Numbered from the stretch's first letter, positions 1-13,004 are shown. The stretch: 64,000 nucleotides of DNA from Ganoderma boninense (GCA_002900995.3 PJEW03000014.1:426504-490503), one strand, 5' to 3'. Translations and numbers: made by a program. The notes: generated from the sequence alone by a model not told the origin.

Positions 1-629
1 ACAAAGCTTCGGGTCACCGGACAAGTTGGGAGGTGAGAGAGGCAGGACTGTACCAATCTTGTCGGCGACCCAGTAGGGCGTGAGGACTGGGCTGGGCTCA
101 TCCACATTCGGGTTTGTCGACTTCCTCGGCTGCATCTTCCTCTCGAACCTAAAATATTTGACCCCCTCCTGATCGACGTTGAAGCGAACACGCATGGAAG
201 CAGGGAGACGCAACTCACCAGGCGATAAGTGCTAGACCATCCCTTCTTCGGCGACCACGGCAAGGATGGCCCAATGCCTGCGTTGAGTGCCGGTGAAACA
301 ATAGACGGACCGGCTCCGGCATGCGCAGGGACCCGAAAAGCAGGTGCGTGGGGCGTAGAAGGACCCACGGCACGGACCGCAGGTGCTGACTGGGGCACCG
401 AGGGACCTGGAGTGGCGCATCGGAGAGGGCCGGGCTGCACGCCCCCCCTTGGCCTTTGGTTGGCGGCGCCCGCGCTTGCGTTTGATGGGGGAGGAGGAGG
501 AGGAGGAGGAGGAGGAGGGGCAGGATGGTGAACTTCGCAGCCGGGACAGTCGCCCTTGCCACGAGCCAACTGATAGACAAGGGCAAATATGGCGCAAGCA
601 AGGAAGAGGATGCAAGTGTTCAAGGACAT
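1..629 (-). CDS. Hypothetical single-pass membrane protein, partial
   Basis: Unrecognised. The ATG at 629 opens a frame with a hydrophobic segment at about residues 5-22 (CILFLACAIFALVYQLA), then a charged CPGC motif, a run of 11 prolines encoded by the GGA-type microsatellite near 487-518, and a Ser/Ala/Pro-rich linker. A canonical intron (GTGAGT...CAG, 169-218) joins in phase to a second exon reading EGVKYFRFERKMQ, which is open to the left edge. The layout suggests a short N-terminal membrane anchor with a cytosolic or luminal Pro-rich stalk; the topology is inferred. The gene is incomplete because the window ends. Other frames across the microsatellite are longer but lack the splice continuity. 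Confidence 0.5.
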   Translation of the reverse strand, partial: MSLNTCILFLACAIFALVYQLARGKGDCPGCEVHHPAPPPPPPPPPPPSNASAGAANQRPRGGVQPGPLRCATPGPSVPQSAPAVRAVGPSTPHAPAFRVPAHAGAGPSIVSPALNAGIGPSLPWSPKKGWSSTYRLVSCVSLLPCVFASTSIRRGSNILGSRGRCSRGSRQTRMWMSPAQSSRPTGSPTRLVQSCLSHLPTCPVTRSF

Positions 630-1283
630 TGTTGAGTATTGCGATGGAGGGTAAGTGGCGTGTTGGACAGGTTGCGTGCATGCGATGGGCATAGGGGGAC
701 AAGCGTTGGCAGATTTAAGGTACTCGTGAAGACAATGCACAAGCCCCGGTGGGATAGAAAGATTGCGTGCATATCGTCCATGCTATCCAGAAGATCAATG
801 AGTATTGTGACTTCGAGAAAATGGATGTTTGTCTGCTTATCGAAGTCCATTGAACTCACAGCTGGGAAGCGCAGGCTTATTGCAAACACATATATGTGGA
901 ATTCGACACCAAGAGCATAGATCTAAGCCGAGAAGACATTCGAGAGTAGGCAATCGAAGGAGAAGACTAACGCAGTAAAGAGATGTCATAGCAAGCGCAT
1001 GTGTAAAAGGAAGTAAAGTGAGGCCGAGAGGAGGGAAGTGATGAGAAGGAGACGTGGCGTTTTGCAAGAGTCGTTGGAGTCAAAACAATGAGGTCTAATT
1101 AATCTTTTGTACGAAAAACTCGTGGCCAAAGCCATCCTTAGCTATGCGGGTAACGCATCAGCCCCCTGAAAAGCACGGCAGTCTAAGTTGAGAGACGCGA
1201 GGTTAAGCAAGCTGTGCATCGAGGCACGAGCATCGGGCAAATTAGACGGAGTATCCCATGTGATGCACTGCAAATGGCTAATG
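630..1283. other. Intergenic segment, nothing recognised
   Basis: This segment lies between two minus-strand genes. It should contain the promoter of the membrane-protein gene (start at 629) and the 3' end of the Asn-rich gene. The open frames here are short and I see no family motif, repeat or RNA gene. Confidence 0.4.
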
Positions 1284-2101
1284 TCAGATCGTATCCTGGA
1301 CGAGATGGAGAAAAGACATACAGTCGCGCTTGCGGGTTTGAGCGTGCTTTCCGCTCACCCAAGAAGGTTTTTGCGTGGCAGCGGTGAGAGTAAGTGACAT
1401 ACCGTTTCGCATGGACATGAATTTCACGCGAGCCCAGTGGAGCACACCGGCATCATCAGCCTCCCAGATCCACAGCTGATAGTCCTCAGGAGTGCGGTGG
1501 TAGAACAGGTTGCCGGGGTGGAGGTCAGGATGGTCACGGAGGTCCGGAGAAGTATCAAGGGGACTCTCGGAGAACGACTCAAACCAGGCAGTAATGATGG
1601 TACACCTAGGGTCTCCTTCTCCACCCTGGATGGTGCGCGAGGTGGACTTACGCGTCCACCGCTCAGATAGCTGTCACCTTGCCGTCAGCATACAATCCAC
1701 AAATAAATCCGGAACACAACTAACCTCATCAGGGGGCAGACTGAGTGGAGACGGATGCGACAGACTGAGAGCGAGTCACAGTTGCCGAAGCATGACCCCT
1801 GGCTGGGGATGATGTAGCAGACCAATGATGGGTGATTGTGGTCTCTGTTCGAGACAGAGGAGGGGTCGCCGAACCAATACGGTTTGCGGTGCTGGAGGCA
1901 CGACTCCCAGCCGCGGAAGGAGTGTGAGAGCCATTCGGCACCTTGGGAGGAAGGCGAGTGGAGAGAGGAACTAGCCCACTGTCCATTTCAGGCGGCTCCG
2001 CAGGAGAAGACATCTGCACATACGAAGAAACACGAGCAGTCGTGGTGTTCCGTGGTGGAAGTGGCAGAGATACAGGGACAGCGCGGGGACGGGGGTGATA
2101 G

Positions 2102-2165
<64 letters not shown>

Positions 2166-2820
2166 CAGTTTCTTCCTTTGGATCTTCATCGCTGCTGAAA
2201 AGCTCATCGCCGCTGTCACTCATGTCGTATACATTTGTGGGCTGCTTGTCATGCCGGGCAGCACAGGGAAGCATGCAAGAGGTGGTGGGCTGACGGGTCG
2301 TCGAAGGCGGTCTGTGATCCAGCACCGGGCGACGTGCCTGAGACGCGGAAGATTCGGGAGCAATAGTAGGGGGCGCTGCACCTTCAACGATGGGGGCAAT
2401 CGGGCGAGATCGGGGAAGAGATGGATATGTAGGATGACCTTGGATGACTCTACTACCAGGCAAGGCACGTTGAGGCGGTAGCTGAGCCAGCTCCCGAAAT
2501 TCTGAAGAGGCCCTTTGTACACCGCCAGTAACTGCACCATCGTCGAATGGCTGATCGAGCGAGATGCCACCAGGAAATCCCTCACGGCGGACAGCTTCTG
2601 TGTCATGGAACGTTGAGCTGAAGAGAGACAAGGACAGTATTCACAATCAAGCGCACCTTGGACCGGAAAGTCTTCTTCCAAGTCATAGTCACCGAATGCC
2701 CCAGCGTCCTCTGGAATGGGCTGCACCCCACCTTGTATGCCTCCCGGAAACACACTATAGTTCAATGTTAGACTCGGAGAATGAGAGGGACTGCGGTGTC
2801 AACGCACCTGCCATGATGGT
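1284..2820 (-). CDS. Hypothetical Asn-rich low-complexity protein
   Basis: Unrecognised gene read on the minus strand. The clearest exon (about 1729-2631) is Ser/Pro-rich, then acidic (MSDSGDELFSSDEDPKEE), then has about 21 consecutive asparagines encoded by a (GTT)n microsatellite at about 2101-2165. A separate exon at about 1400-1660 is open and compositionally normal (TAWFESFSESPLDT, HPGNLFYHRTPEDYQLWIW) and probably is the folded C-terminal part. A GTATGT near 1401 could be a further donor; otherwise the frame stops at 1284. The 5' end is uncertain: acidic exon frames at 2640-2820 can be spliced in more than one way. Homorepeats of this kind are usual in fungal regulatory proteins, but no DNA-binding domain is visible. 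Confidence 0.45.
2101..2165. repeat. (GTT)n microsatellite, coding
   Basis: A perfect trinucleotide run on the + strand encodes the poly-Asn tract of the overlapping minus-strand gene. Reads in the other frames (poly-Val, poly-Leu, poly-Thr, poly-Cys) are shadows of the repeat. Confidence 0.9.
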
Positions 2821-3328
2821 CTCGAGCTCTCTGTTCTCATTCGCCCACCCAGGCCGGCCGGGTGGCGCGCTCCGAACATTGACGCATAAGGAGATAGAAG
2901 ACGAGTAAAACCAATGCTGGGACGACCAGTTCTCCAGGCTTCTTCGGAACTTCGAACATGATACCGATGTACGAGGAGGCGAGGGGACAAGTAGGAGGGG
3001 GGGGGGCTCGGGCTGGTTTGGAGAAGGAGGGAACTGGCGGAGGATCCAAGATGCGAACTTGTGATCTTCAGAGTCCATGGATAAAGGCCTGTTGGGAGCC
3101 ACCATGTGGTGAGTTGAACAAAGGAGTTTTGTCAGGATGGCTATGCATGGACAGTCGAAGGAAGCAGTCACGCCGAATTCAAGCGCCCAGATATATAGAC
3201 GCACGGCAGATTGTTAGCAGCAGCACATGTATTATATTTTTCAGACGAGGCAACGATGACATATAGTTGTACGTTGGGCACGTTGGACGCACCCAACCAG
3301 CTGCTAAAGTAGCTGACTTGTTAACTAA

Positions 3329-4944
3329 CTAAGCAGAATCAATGCCCCGGCCCGTGTGAAACTTCCCCTGAAGTCGAGCAATGCCGAGTTTGATGCTGGC
3401 GAGATGAACTTCGACGGATATCTCATCTGGGTCAGCCACGTATCCCGTAAGCCTGTTACGGAGCTCGGAAAGGTCAGAGTTGACGGCCAGTAGCGTCTGA
3501 CTTGTAGCCGTAACGTAAGCGATGGCCACGGTACGGTAATGTTTGACATCCTTCAACACGACTGCACGGCTCTGGAGGTCGTGCAGCTTCTCCTGGTTTC
3601 CACCTAGAAGTGTTCACAGATCCCACAGTAGGCTATCGAGAGCCAAAGTGGTTTCCAAGGACTCGTGATGGTAGAGCTGATGGATGACGGATAGGCGATC
3701 CTCGAGGAGGTCCAGGCTGACTGACGTTGTGCTTGCTTCGACCATTACACGGGTAAGTTGTGTCGAGAAGCTGGTCATGGAGGACCAGAAGATACGTAAA
3801 ACCATCGTGCCAGCTTCAAGTGAGGATCCCCCATTCATGGAACTGATGTGCTGGAAAGCATATGTGTTGAACGAGGAGATACTTGGAAACAACAGCGCGT
3901 CAACATAGAGGCTGACCAGGATATGACCGTGCGCCTACCTATCAACCGCACCGCTGATCCTCACAGACAACCTCTGAAGCCCACGAGCTGCCATCCTGGC
4001 GTCCGCAGCAAACTCGGACAGCACGTCGGCCAATTCGACTTTGATGGTGAGGTTGCTTGAGTGGATGACGACAGCTAGATCTCTGATAGTGAGCTCCGCA
4101 TGTTTGACGTTGAGAGCAAGACTCGTCCCGGCAACACCTTGGTCCATCAAGTCATCTAGGACAATGTTCTGGATCTTGATAAGCCCCGGGAAGTCTGCAC
4201 GCTGTATGACAGTGTTGGAGCACGCAATCATGCTCGAGTCGTCGGGTTCGAGTCTGGCCCACAACATCGCGGCCGTACCGCATGGGCGTTGAGTCACCGG
4301 GCCCGCTCTGTTTCCTTTTTGGTTAGTTTTGACATTCCGCCGCATTCCGTGCTGTGCACGCCGCCGCTCACAAATACTTGCCTTCGCTCGTCTCGCTGCC
4401 CTCAGTCTTGCTGCTGCATACTGAGGGTGAGTTTCCCTGCCCCTGTTCCTCCCACATTCCAGTTGCTAACTGTATGTATTCGTAGCCCATTACAGGTACA
4501 TACTGAGATATATAGTCTTGCTGCTGCATACTGAGGCCCGTTACAGCCTACCCACGCCGTCGTCGCGCCCGTGCTTTCTAATAGACAGAACCCTGGTTAC
4601 CCGGGTTTGCAGCATCGCAAAAGGGGAGGCGGGCGAAGGCAGGCAGGCTGCACGGGGAGGGCAGGCTCCCTTGTATGGCATCTGTGACCAGAGTCTTCGC
4701 GCCCAGTGCAAGGAATACGGTCACCATCACAGCGAAGATGCCGGCGGTGGGGTATTTCAAGAGTATGGCGGAGATCGATACAAAGTCAATGAGTTGAAAT
4801 ATGAATGCGCGCAGGCAACGAGCCAGCATGATGCCAGCCCCATCGCCGCCCTAGATGTAGTCAGTTAAGACATTTGGGCGACATATGCAACCAGAAAGTA
4901 CTGCTCACCTCAGTTGTACTGGTTCCAGTGCTTGATGGGCTCAT
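3329..4944 (-). CDS. Agaricomycete-type helical membrane protein, unknown function
   Basis: The gene model runs from the ATG at 4944 (MSPSSTGTSTTE, donor GTGAGC at 4908) to a stop at 3329. The second exon (about 4590-4860) contains a transmembrane stretch (TAGIFAVMVTVFLALGA) followed by a Cys-containing loop (SPCSLPAFARLPFC). Later exons (about 3935-4300, 3614-3890, 3329-3600) are helical and rich in Leu, Ala and charged residues (LADVLSEFAADARMAARGLQ; LGGNQEKLHDL; VEVHLASIKLGIARLQ). The order of one membrane segment then a long helical domain matches a multi-copy protein family I associate with Agaricomycetes, with no named function that I know. The exons follow each other with short introns and no internal stop, so the gene looks intact. 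Confidence 0.55.
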
Positions 4945-5357
4945 AGTGAAAGGGTGTGAGTGGAACACCCTGCGATGGCCCACATCATTTAAATAGTCGT
5001 CAGTCAAAGTCAACTGTCTTCCGCAATTCTATGTCAGAAAAAGGCTCATTGTGGCTGATGATATACTGGTCTCATAAAGACTGATGCGGAATCTACTTGC
5101 AAGGGAAATCGAAAAAGGTGGCTAATGAAATGATAGGAAACATACAATTAGAGAGAGTTATCCTGGAGAAAACGTACCAGACGATGACAATACGAAAGCA
5201 AGGCGATGAGATGTACAGGTACGGGTATTGAGGACGGAGGGGAACGCGCGAGCGAGTGACAGGCAAGCGACAACCAGGATTCTGATCAATTGAGAAGTCA
5301 AAGGACATCTAAGCGCATTTCAGGGCTCACCACATCGGACAATGGCGTGGAAAGCCG
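4945..5357. other. Intergenic segment, nothing recognised
   Basis: This lies between the membrane-protein gene (start 4944) and the next minus-strand gene (stop 5358), so it must hold the promoter of the former and the 3' UTR of the latter. I see no repeat or RNA motif. Confidence 0.4.
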
Positions 5358-5856
5358 TCATTCCGGCGAGATGGTTACCCGCACACGGCGCGAATGAGGC
5401 ATCTCAAGGAAAACAATCAAGGAAAATAGCTGCTCTATCTCGCTGTCCTTGTTGATGATCGCTGCGCGTAACCTGGCGATCTCAAGTTTGAGGCCTGTGA
5501 TATCTTTCAATTGCATCAATTGAGTGCTAAACGAGGTCAAAAAGTCACCTACATTCCAAAGGAACACAAACTTTGATCCCAGCCACAGAGGCACCATGGC
5601 GGTGATGGTCGTCTTGTGGATGAGTTCTACCTTTACAAAGGACGTTTGAGAAACGCGGAGAAGGAGCTGTCCAACGTGAGAAGGATATACCAGGCCCCTC
5701 CGTGTCGGGCGCGGGCTGTCCACCAGTAGACTGATGCGCAACGTCATTGTTGTCTTGCAATGGACAAGGGGTAGATGCCATACCATCATTAAGAGGTTGG
5801 ACTTGCCTTCTGTGTGCTGGGAATCCTTCTGTAAATGTTGTGGTAGAGGAGGCCAT
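5358..5856 (-). CDS. Small hypothetical coiled-coil protein
   Basis: The ATG at 5856 (MASSTTTFTEGF) opens a polar first exon ending near 5692 with a GTATAT donor. The following exons give a short hydrophobic stretch (MVPLWLGSKFVFLW) and then a heptad-like helix (LKLEIARLRAAIINKDSEIE) before the stop at 5358. The C-terminal helix recalls the neighbouring gene at 3.3-4.9 kb, so a shortened paralog is possible, but I cannot show homology. The length is about 130-140 residues depending on splicing. Confidence 0.35.
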
Positions 5857-5989
5857 AATGTATGAGGGAAGGAGCTAATTGTGGCTGGAGCACATCTGGT
5901 TTCCACTGTTGTATTACAATACCCCATTACTGTGGTGCAAACTCTATGCCTATGATGGCCATATTGTATTTTGTTATGCCGGTGGCCCA

Positions 5990-7500
5990 TTGTTGTTTGT
6001 TACAACCAGGGCCAGTTGTTGTTTGATCTGGGAGCACTGATAACTGATTAGAGAGGTAATCTAATCCTAGATAAGGACGACTTTTTGATCTCCTGGCTTA
6101 TCAGTAATCTCTGTTACTGATCTAATCTGCAATCCGCTTTAGGGCGCTTTTTTGATCTTTTGGCTAATCAAGCTGTGCTGGGTTGATCTAATCTAATGCA
6201 CGTCGATCTAATGGGCGCTTTTGGGCGCTTTTTTGATGATCTGGCTTCCTCAAATGGCAGTTGGGGGCTGGGGGCAGGTGGGGCACCAGGATGGGGTACC
6301 TCCTAGGGTCCATTGTGGGCCCAATACTATAGCTATTGACTTGATTCTTTTTGCAGCATGTACATATAGATAGGGAGCATCCAGTCGACCAAACAGTGAA
6401 GCAATACACCTACTACAGCTGTTTATATAGCCCATACAGTGATGGGGAGGAGAAGGTGCTGTATCTTGGGCATTTCTTGGGCATTCCCCTTCGTTGTTTT
6501 TGCATATAGTAGGCATTAGTAGTGGTATATTGGGTACATGGTTTGTTTGGGGCAGCAGTGCCTAGTACTATTTATGGGGAGCCTGCACTATTTAGCCCCT
6601 AGGCACTTTGCAGGCCAATATCTTGGGGGCCAGTTGTGCTATGACCAAGCCCTTAGTACCGTTGGAAAGGCATGATTTAGGGCTTTCTAACGGTATATTA
6701 TACACCCCAATCCATGCACTTTCACTGACCCCCTCCTCCCCCCTCCCCCACATTGATCCCCTTATACCACAGCCCCCCATGGTCGGATTGCCTTGAACCT
6801 TTATACACATGTTATGCTATATGCCTGGCATATATGTACCAACTTGCAGCCTGTGAATCGCCCTACTCCCTCCGGTATTCTATTTCTGCCATAGCACAAT
6901 ACCTAGATACTGTTTCCCCTATAGCTCTCTACCACCTTCATCAAATGCCAGGATCTCTTTTGTTCTATATTTGTGTACTATGCCACTATCCAGATCGCCC
7001 ATTACATCTCTTATCAGAGGATGTGATCCCTTATGCTATTCTTATCAGTGTTTGCACACTAATACCCCTACTGTATTGGATCAGGGAAATACCATACAGA
7101 TCAGATATCACCATTGGATAGAGGTATATTACCGCTTTCCGACGCATTTTAGATCATGAGATTTGGCCAAGAACTGAGGGAGATATGGGGGGAGGAGTGG
7201 TTGGAGGGTACTTGAGACTGGGTGGAACAGAGCTATGTACCAATTTCCGAAGGAAACCTCCTGTCCAATGCATCCCAAATGGTGCATCCACTCACATCCA
7301 AACGTTCCCCCTTCAGGAGTATGTCGTAGATTTGGAGCTGGTGTTTGGGGCAGTCGTGCTAGAGATTCTGAGCAATTGGGGTGGGGAATCAACGTGTTTG
7401 TATCGGGTTCACGTTCATGGCGAGGTTGCTGATGTGCTATAGCTACTTCGTTTGGACAATTTCACGTTGTTAGCCTACCTTTGACCTTCGCACTTTACAT
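5990..7500. repeat. AT-rich non-coding stretch with degenerate repeats
   Basis: At about 6040-6245 the words GATCTAAT(C) and GGGCGCTTTTTTGAT recur several times in direct and inverted order. At 6657-6695 there is an inverted repeat (TACCGTTGGAAAGGC against GGCTTTCTAACGGTA, 13 of 15 pairing) around a 9-nt loop. The rest, to about 7500, has only short frames. It looks like decayed transposon sequence, but no terminal repeat pair could be fixed. Confidence 0.4.
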
Positions 7501-7759
7501 GCAAATCAAACAATTGTCCGTATCCAAACGCACATGCACATCTTTCATGCTCAATCTTTTCCGGCTCAGCGGATGGCCAATCGTCGTATAAACAAGTATA
7601 GGTTCGTTTATTTTGCAACCTTGGCTTCAAAGGCTGACATGTACGAGGTTGCACGTCCAGCCAGAATTGGAGCTTGGTGTCAAAGATTCAACGAAGAGGA
7701 TTCTCCTCCAATAGATGCTATTTATCTCGGCCTTCAGTGTCGTGATGCTCCCCTCAAAC

Positions 7760-10700
7760 ATGACCTCCACACCTCCGCCATTGGCCCCCGAGGGCCAGGC
7801 TCCCCCATCTGACCCCGACGGCCACGCTCCTCCCTCAGCCCCTGAAGGCCACACTTCTTAATTAGCTCCCGAGTTCTATCCTCCACCTCCTGAGCGTCCT
7901 CAATCAGCCAGCGAGGCTCCCCACGAGCCCATGTCTCCCCAAGAACTCCAGAAATATCTCAAAGTTCCTTCAAATTCTGTTCTCAAGGAGAAACGAGATC
8001 TTACCGGAAAGTATGCCCACACATTCGAACATCATGGGAAATTGCAGAAGACCAGGAAGGAAGTACGTTGTTCATCGTTTTGCTGAATTATTGTGCAGTG
8101 GTTGACGTGATCAAGGACAATGCTATACCATTAAAGCTTACCGACGATGACGTGAGTTGGTACACAGCTTATGACAGGTCATTGTGTTCTGAAGCATTCT
8201 TAGACCAACATACGTACGAGACGTAACCTGAGACTTGCCTTTGGACAGGTACGTGTGAGATGACTTGTTTCAATCTCAACTGTTTTCTAACATTTTACAG
8301 CCCCGGATCACTGGTCCTGAAGGCAACATTCAACGTCCGGCAACGGGGGTATGTAGTCATATACTCATTTGTGATTTCGTGCGGACATTGACGTCCTTGA
8401 CAGGTCTCTCTGCTGACACGGGCTGGGCCAACAAATCGGCCCTCTACGGCTGTCCCTCGAAGTACATTCGACTTCCACCAACCGAGTCCATCTCCAGATC
8501 GGACTTGCGAGTCGGCCGCAGCGACTGTCAGATCTGCAGGGGAGCCCAAGCTATCTGCTGAAGATATTGTCCACATAGTCAAAATGGTTCATGGTATTAT
8601 GAAGCCTAGCAATGCCCCTCTGGTGTGCGAACCTCTTCATTGAGTCATCAGAGGTGACTGAGACCATTTCGCAGACTGGCGAGCAAGCATGGATAGCCTG
8701 GCAAGGCTTCAATGAACAATAGCGAGCGGAACTGTTCCAGAGGTACTTGACCCGCTCCGAGACACCACGACCTCGGAGTAACCAGCATGGGGTTACGGAG
8801 AACACTTCTGCCCCTTTCTATCAGCCTACAGTTCATCAAGTTGCCTCGTTTCCCTCACATACTACGCGACAAAATTTCGCACCCCAAACGCTCCCGTCCG
8901 CTGGCCACTGCGCTCAGCCGCGTGTCGGTGGGCTCAATACCAACTACAGCAGTGTCGAGCCTTCAACAAACCATCAACAGGGGACCCTTCACCTTCCTCC
9001 ATTGACAGCGCCTCAGAATATGGAGGTAACCTCCCTTGAAGGCGGCCGGGATCAACGTCTCGATGGGCATTCCGCTGTCTACGGTTTAGCGCCAACGGAG
9101 CAACAACTGGCTATTCCTCAACCATCCGCGGGCGTGATTTCCCTCCCGCCGCCTTCTGCATCTCAGCATGCTGCATATTATGGACATGTATCTAGCGGCT
9201 CCTGGGCTCAGCGACAAGGTGGCGAATGCGATAACATGGTCCACGGCGACTACGCGCAGCATCAGACGCAACCACAAGTCTCCGCAAACATCTCTTCACA
9301 TAATCACTCAGTGCCGCTTCCCCCTCAGCAACCCATGATCTTTCAGGCACCCCTGGCTCAGTCATACATCGACAAGCACCACACGACCTATGGCATAAGT
9401 TCACAGAACCTGTCTCAGCCATTAGATCCTGGTCATGTGCCAACCTCGCCAATGTATCCCGTTCCACAGCCAATTGCCTACCAGAACTCGATGCCCCAAG
9501 GCGGTGGTTGGGCGGGGACGTCGGCCTACCGGGCAAATCCTCAGCAGCCTCATGGACGACCACCAGCCTCTCATTTGGTCTTCCCCCCACTAGCATACCA
9601 GCAGGAGACAGTGCCCGAACCGCCCTCGCAGGGCAGTCTGTGAGACCAGCAAGTGTTTCATCAAAGAAATAACCTGACTTCCGTCGGGGGTGTTCCAAAC
9701 GTCATGGGGCAGCCATACGCTGCTCCTGTTTTGCCAGTGCATCCTGTGGTTCCATCGACGACGGCGTTCCCTCAGAGACCTCAGGACGGTCATCCAATCC
9801 GCCAACCAATCCGCCAACCAGTGCTATCACGTGCAGGTCCATCAATGATACCTGAGGTATTCAGATCGTCGACTTCGTCTTCCAGAGATTGTGCTGCAAG
9901 TCAAAGCATGGTCACCGTCACTGAGTCTCAAACTGCAGACGATGAACCAATGGTTGACGAAGAGGATGAGATGTTTCCTTCTGCTGGAAGGGCGGTATGT
10001 GTCCTTCACCTTTCGCTAGTCATGTGGCGGTAAGCTTATTCAAATGGGTCATAGGAATTTGAATCGCAGACGGGCACCAGCCAAGTGAGAAACAAGGGCA
10101 AGGTTAGTATCAACCTTGTTGCAGTGCGGTCACGCGATAGACAGATCTACAATGTTTAGAGTTGGGCCGATCGCCCTCGGCCTTTAAATCCTGAGATCCG
10201 CCTGAACGAATGCGTGAGCAATCTCTTTGATCTTCGTCAGAAAGTATGGGCACTCATGTCCCCTGTAGCCATCCCGCCCATTTGAAGATGACCAAGGATA
10301 TCTCCCTGCAGATGCCACTCTGTTGGTCATAAACCGTATGCAAAGGGTGTCTGACGTCGTAGAGGAACAAGCGAATGCCCAGTACGCCCTATACCTTTCT
10401 TCTCATCACGTACAGCTTCGTCTTACCCGCTTTTTCTCAATTTCCTTGCATAGGAAGAACTTGTTCCAAGAAATTAGGGAACTCAAGGACCATTTCACTG
10501 CTCAGCGCGACAAAGTCTCTGTTGGAGCACGGGCTGGGGCCAGGGTGTCGCAAAGACGGCAAACAGTTCCACCTCGTCCCCAAGCACACGTAGCGAACGA
10601 CACCTCGCTCCGCACACACAAACAACAGAAGCGTGTTGTGGAGAAGGTACATCGCCTTCGCGGTCATAGGAAGTACTCCGAAGTGGACGCCGATGATAAG

Positions 10701-11771
10701 GACGACGGGAACGACGCCAACTCGGAGGATCCCGAGTTAGAGGAAGATGAGCATCTCAAGCAGCTGAAGGTGAGTTGGAGATTGTTATGATGTTATTCTT
10801 GGTTAGCATGAGCTGACCTGTTTCATTAGGCACGAGTTTGACATGAGCTTGCCAGTTATTTGCAGATCTATGACTAGAAGACGGTTTCGCATCAATACCC
10901 TCCGCTGACTGACGCTGAGATCATTGACTATAAAGCGCGCAAGGAATATATCGTTCCAAGTGTCACCAACATCCGGGTCAACTTCAGCAAACCTTGGAAG
11001 TGATTCGCATTCAACAAGGAGACGCGGTATGTCATCATCACAAAATACCTCCAGCGTGTCGCAGGAGGGGCCTACTTCAAGAATCCAACCCCGGCAGAAA
11101 TGCTGAACCACAAAGTTGTTGGGTCCATTCTGGACAGACACATGAAGTATTGCTGGGATCTTTGGTGCAAATCCCTCTATCCTCTGCCCCCTGAGAAAGT
11201 TATCGAGCTGGCGCGGTGAGCTACTCGAAACTCGTGTCGTTGAACTGTGAGTTATTCAGCTTCTCGACCACTGATTCTAGCTGACAGTTACTATGTATAG
11301 CTTCATGAATCGCGAGAGGTTCTAGTTATCAGGCGGGGATACAAAATGCATCGCTTAATCATCAAGCTGCTTCAGCCATGCCACATGAGCAGCGACAAGA
11401 CCAATTACAATTCGGAGGAGGAGGCTCAAGGATGCAGGGTGAAGAAGCATCCCCAACAGTTCCGGATCAGGGTGTCGAACTGGCAGAGTCTTGAATTGAG
11501 AAACTTCCTCTGGACTCTCGACAGTTTTTATCGCCAAGATTGGGGCGATACCTCTATCAGGCCGTTGATGGGCGGGAGCTCACCCCGCACACGGATCCTT
11601 GATGACTCGATCTCTGAGGACGGCGTTGCACCCATCGGCCTTTGGCGTAACTGCTACAACAAGGACTGGCTCGACCTTCAGCTTCCCCACATCATCCGCG
11701 ACCTAGAGATTGTTGATGAGGACTACAACTTCAGGTTTCCCGACCTGCCTCCCCCCAAAGCCACTGTGTGA
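7760..11771 (+). pseudogene. Decayed multi-exon Pro/Gln-rich gene
   Basis: Plus-strand pieces in consistent order suggest one old gene. There is a Pro-rich start at 7760 (MTSTPPPLAPEG) broken by an in-frame TAA, a helical piece near 7930-8060 ending at a GTACGT donor, and an open 298-codon Pro/Gln/Ser-rich exon at 8747-9643. Later come an acidic piece (10323-10790), a piece at about 10910-11220 (KYLQRVAGGAYFKNPTPAEM) with a TGA just before it, and a C-terminal exon at 11346-11771 containing GLWRNCYNKDWLDLQ. The last motif resembles the C-terminal G-L-P-x-N-F-Y-x-x-x-W-L signature of a repetitive Agaricomycete protein family with no known role. Stops and frame changes make it non-functional as read. 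Splicing could remove some of them. Confidence 0.4.
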
Positions 11772-12114
11772 CGTTCCTGCTGCTTCCACATTCTCCTCCA
11801 CATCTTCAACTTCACTCCCCACCTCCTCCCTCAAAGATCGCCCTCTGGCTAGCTGCTTTCACCCAGGATCTCCGACTCGCGTCCCTTCTCTTCCTTCCTC
11901 TCCTCTCCTCTCCTTGCCTCTGACCGCTATGCTCCTCCTTTCTCTTTTTTTGCAAAGAGGCATCAAATCACACTGTCCCTTCTCACACCAATTCTTCACA
12001 CAGCTCTTAAACACCAATTGGTCTCCGCATTACCACCACTTTGCCTACGCGCTTGTACGCGCTCAAAACAGACGTATCACGTGTAGGGGTGCTCTCAGCG
12101 TCCTCGTGGTCAGC

Positions 12115-12205
12115 CGCCTCTCTCTTCTCTGCTTCTCTCCTCTGTCTCTGTCTCTGTCTCTGTCTCTCTCCGCCTCTCTCCGCCTCTCTCTCCCCTCCTC
12201 CAATG
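12115..12205. repeat. Pyrimidine microsatellite (TCTCTG / CTCTCCGC)
   Basis: A run of TCTCTG and CTCTCCGC units lies in a pyrimidine-rich stretch at 11.8-12.3 kb. The Ser/Leu-rich and Arg/Glu-rich frames over it are composition artefacts. Confidence 0.7.
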
Positions 12206-12483
12206 CCTACATATCTCGTATGCCTCACGTCCTAGCGGCTCGTGCTTCGTCAGGTCGGCGTTGACCTCTCCTCCCACCTCCCACAACTTCTTCGTCCGGT
12301 GAGGTGGATATATTGTGAGTCTCGACCTTGTTTCATTTCTTCCCTCCGCCACCTGTGCCGTCTGCTTATGATGTTGGTGGAGGCCACTACAGAGCTCTCT
12401 ATCATGCTGTCACGTCGAGTGTGTTCCTCCCCAACGTCGCTTGCCATAGTAACACATTTATTGCCTCGCTGTCGGACCTGGTT

Positions 12484-13004
12484 TAAGGCTGAACGTAGGT
12501 CAACCTATGGTTGATTGGGATCTGTACCTGCAGGTTTGGCCACTTTCAAAAGCTTGATTGGGATTTGTATGAATCAAATCAACTTTTCACCTACAACCTG
12601 CAGGTAGCAAACCTATAAGTTATAGGTCAAATCATTGATTTGATTTGAATACTAAATATAGTATTTTCTCAGCTACTGTTTAAGATTTTGGTCTATTATT
12701 GAGTGTTAGTAGTCTTTTCTATGCTAGAAATATGCTTATATATGCAGTATTAAGCTATACAAGGACAATTTATTAACTAAAGCCTTCAATTTATACTATT
12801 TTTGCTTGTTGAAGTGTGAATCAACCTACAAGTGACCCATACCCAAACCTACAAATCCAGGTCACTTTTTTCAAGATGCCTGATTTAGATTTGTGACTGA
12901 TTCATAGTACAAGTACCTGTAACCTACAGATCACAACCTATAGGTAAATATCCAGGTTCAAGCCAGGTTGAACTGCGTGAAACCTGGACCTATGTTCAGC
13001 CTTA
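12484..13004 (-). mobile_element. hAT-type MITE, copy 1 (521 bp)
   Basis: The element begins TAAGGCTGAACGTAGGT and ends with the inverted form ACCTATGTTCAGCCTTA. It is flanked on both sides by the perfect 8-bp direct repeat ACCTGGTT (12476-12483 and 13005-13012). An 8-bp duplication and short inverted ends are diagnostic of the hAT superfamily. The interior is AT-rich, non-coding, and carries many subterminal words of the form ACCTRYAGGT. It is in reverse orientation to copies at 13546 and 52979. It has no coding capacity, so it would depend on a transposase supplied in trans. Confidence 0.88.

Noticed and set aside
11710..12264. 184-codon Ser/Leu-rich frame
   Set aside because: It is a product of the pyrimidine microsatellite and has no start context or conserved motif.
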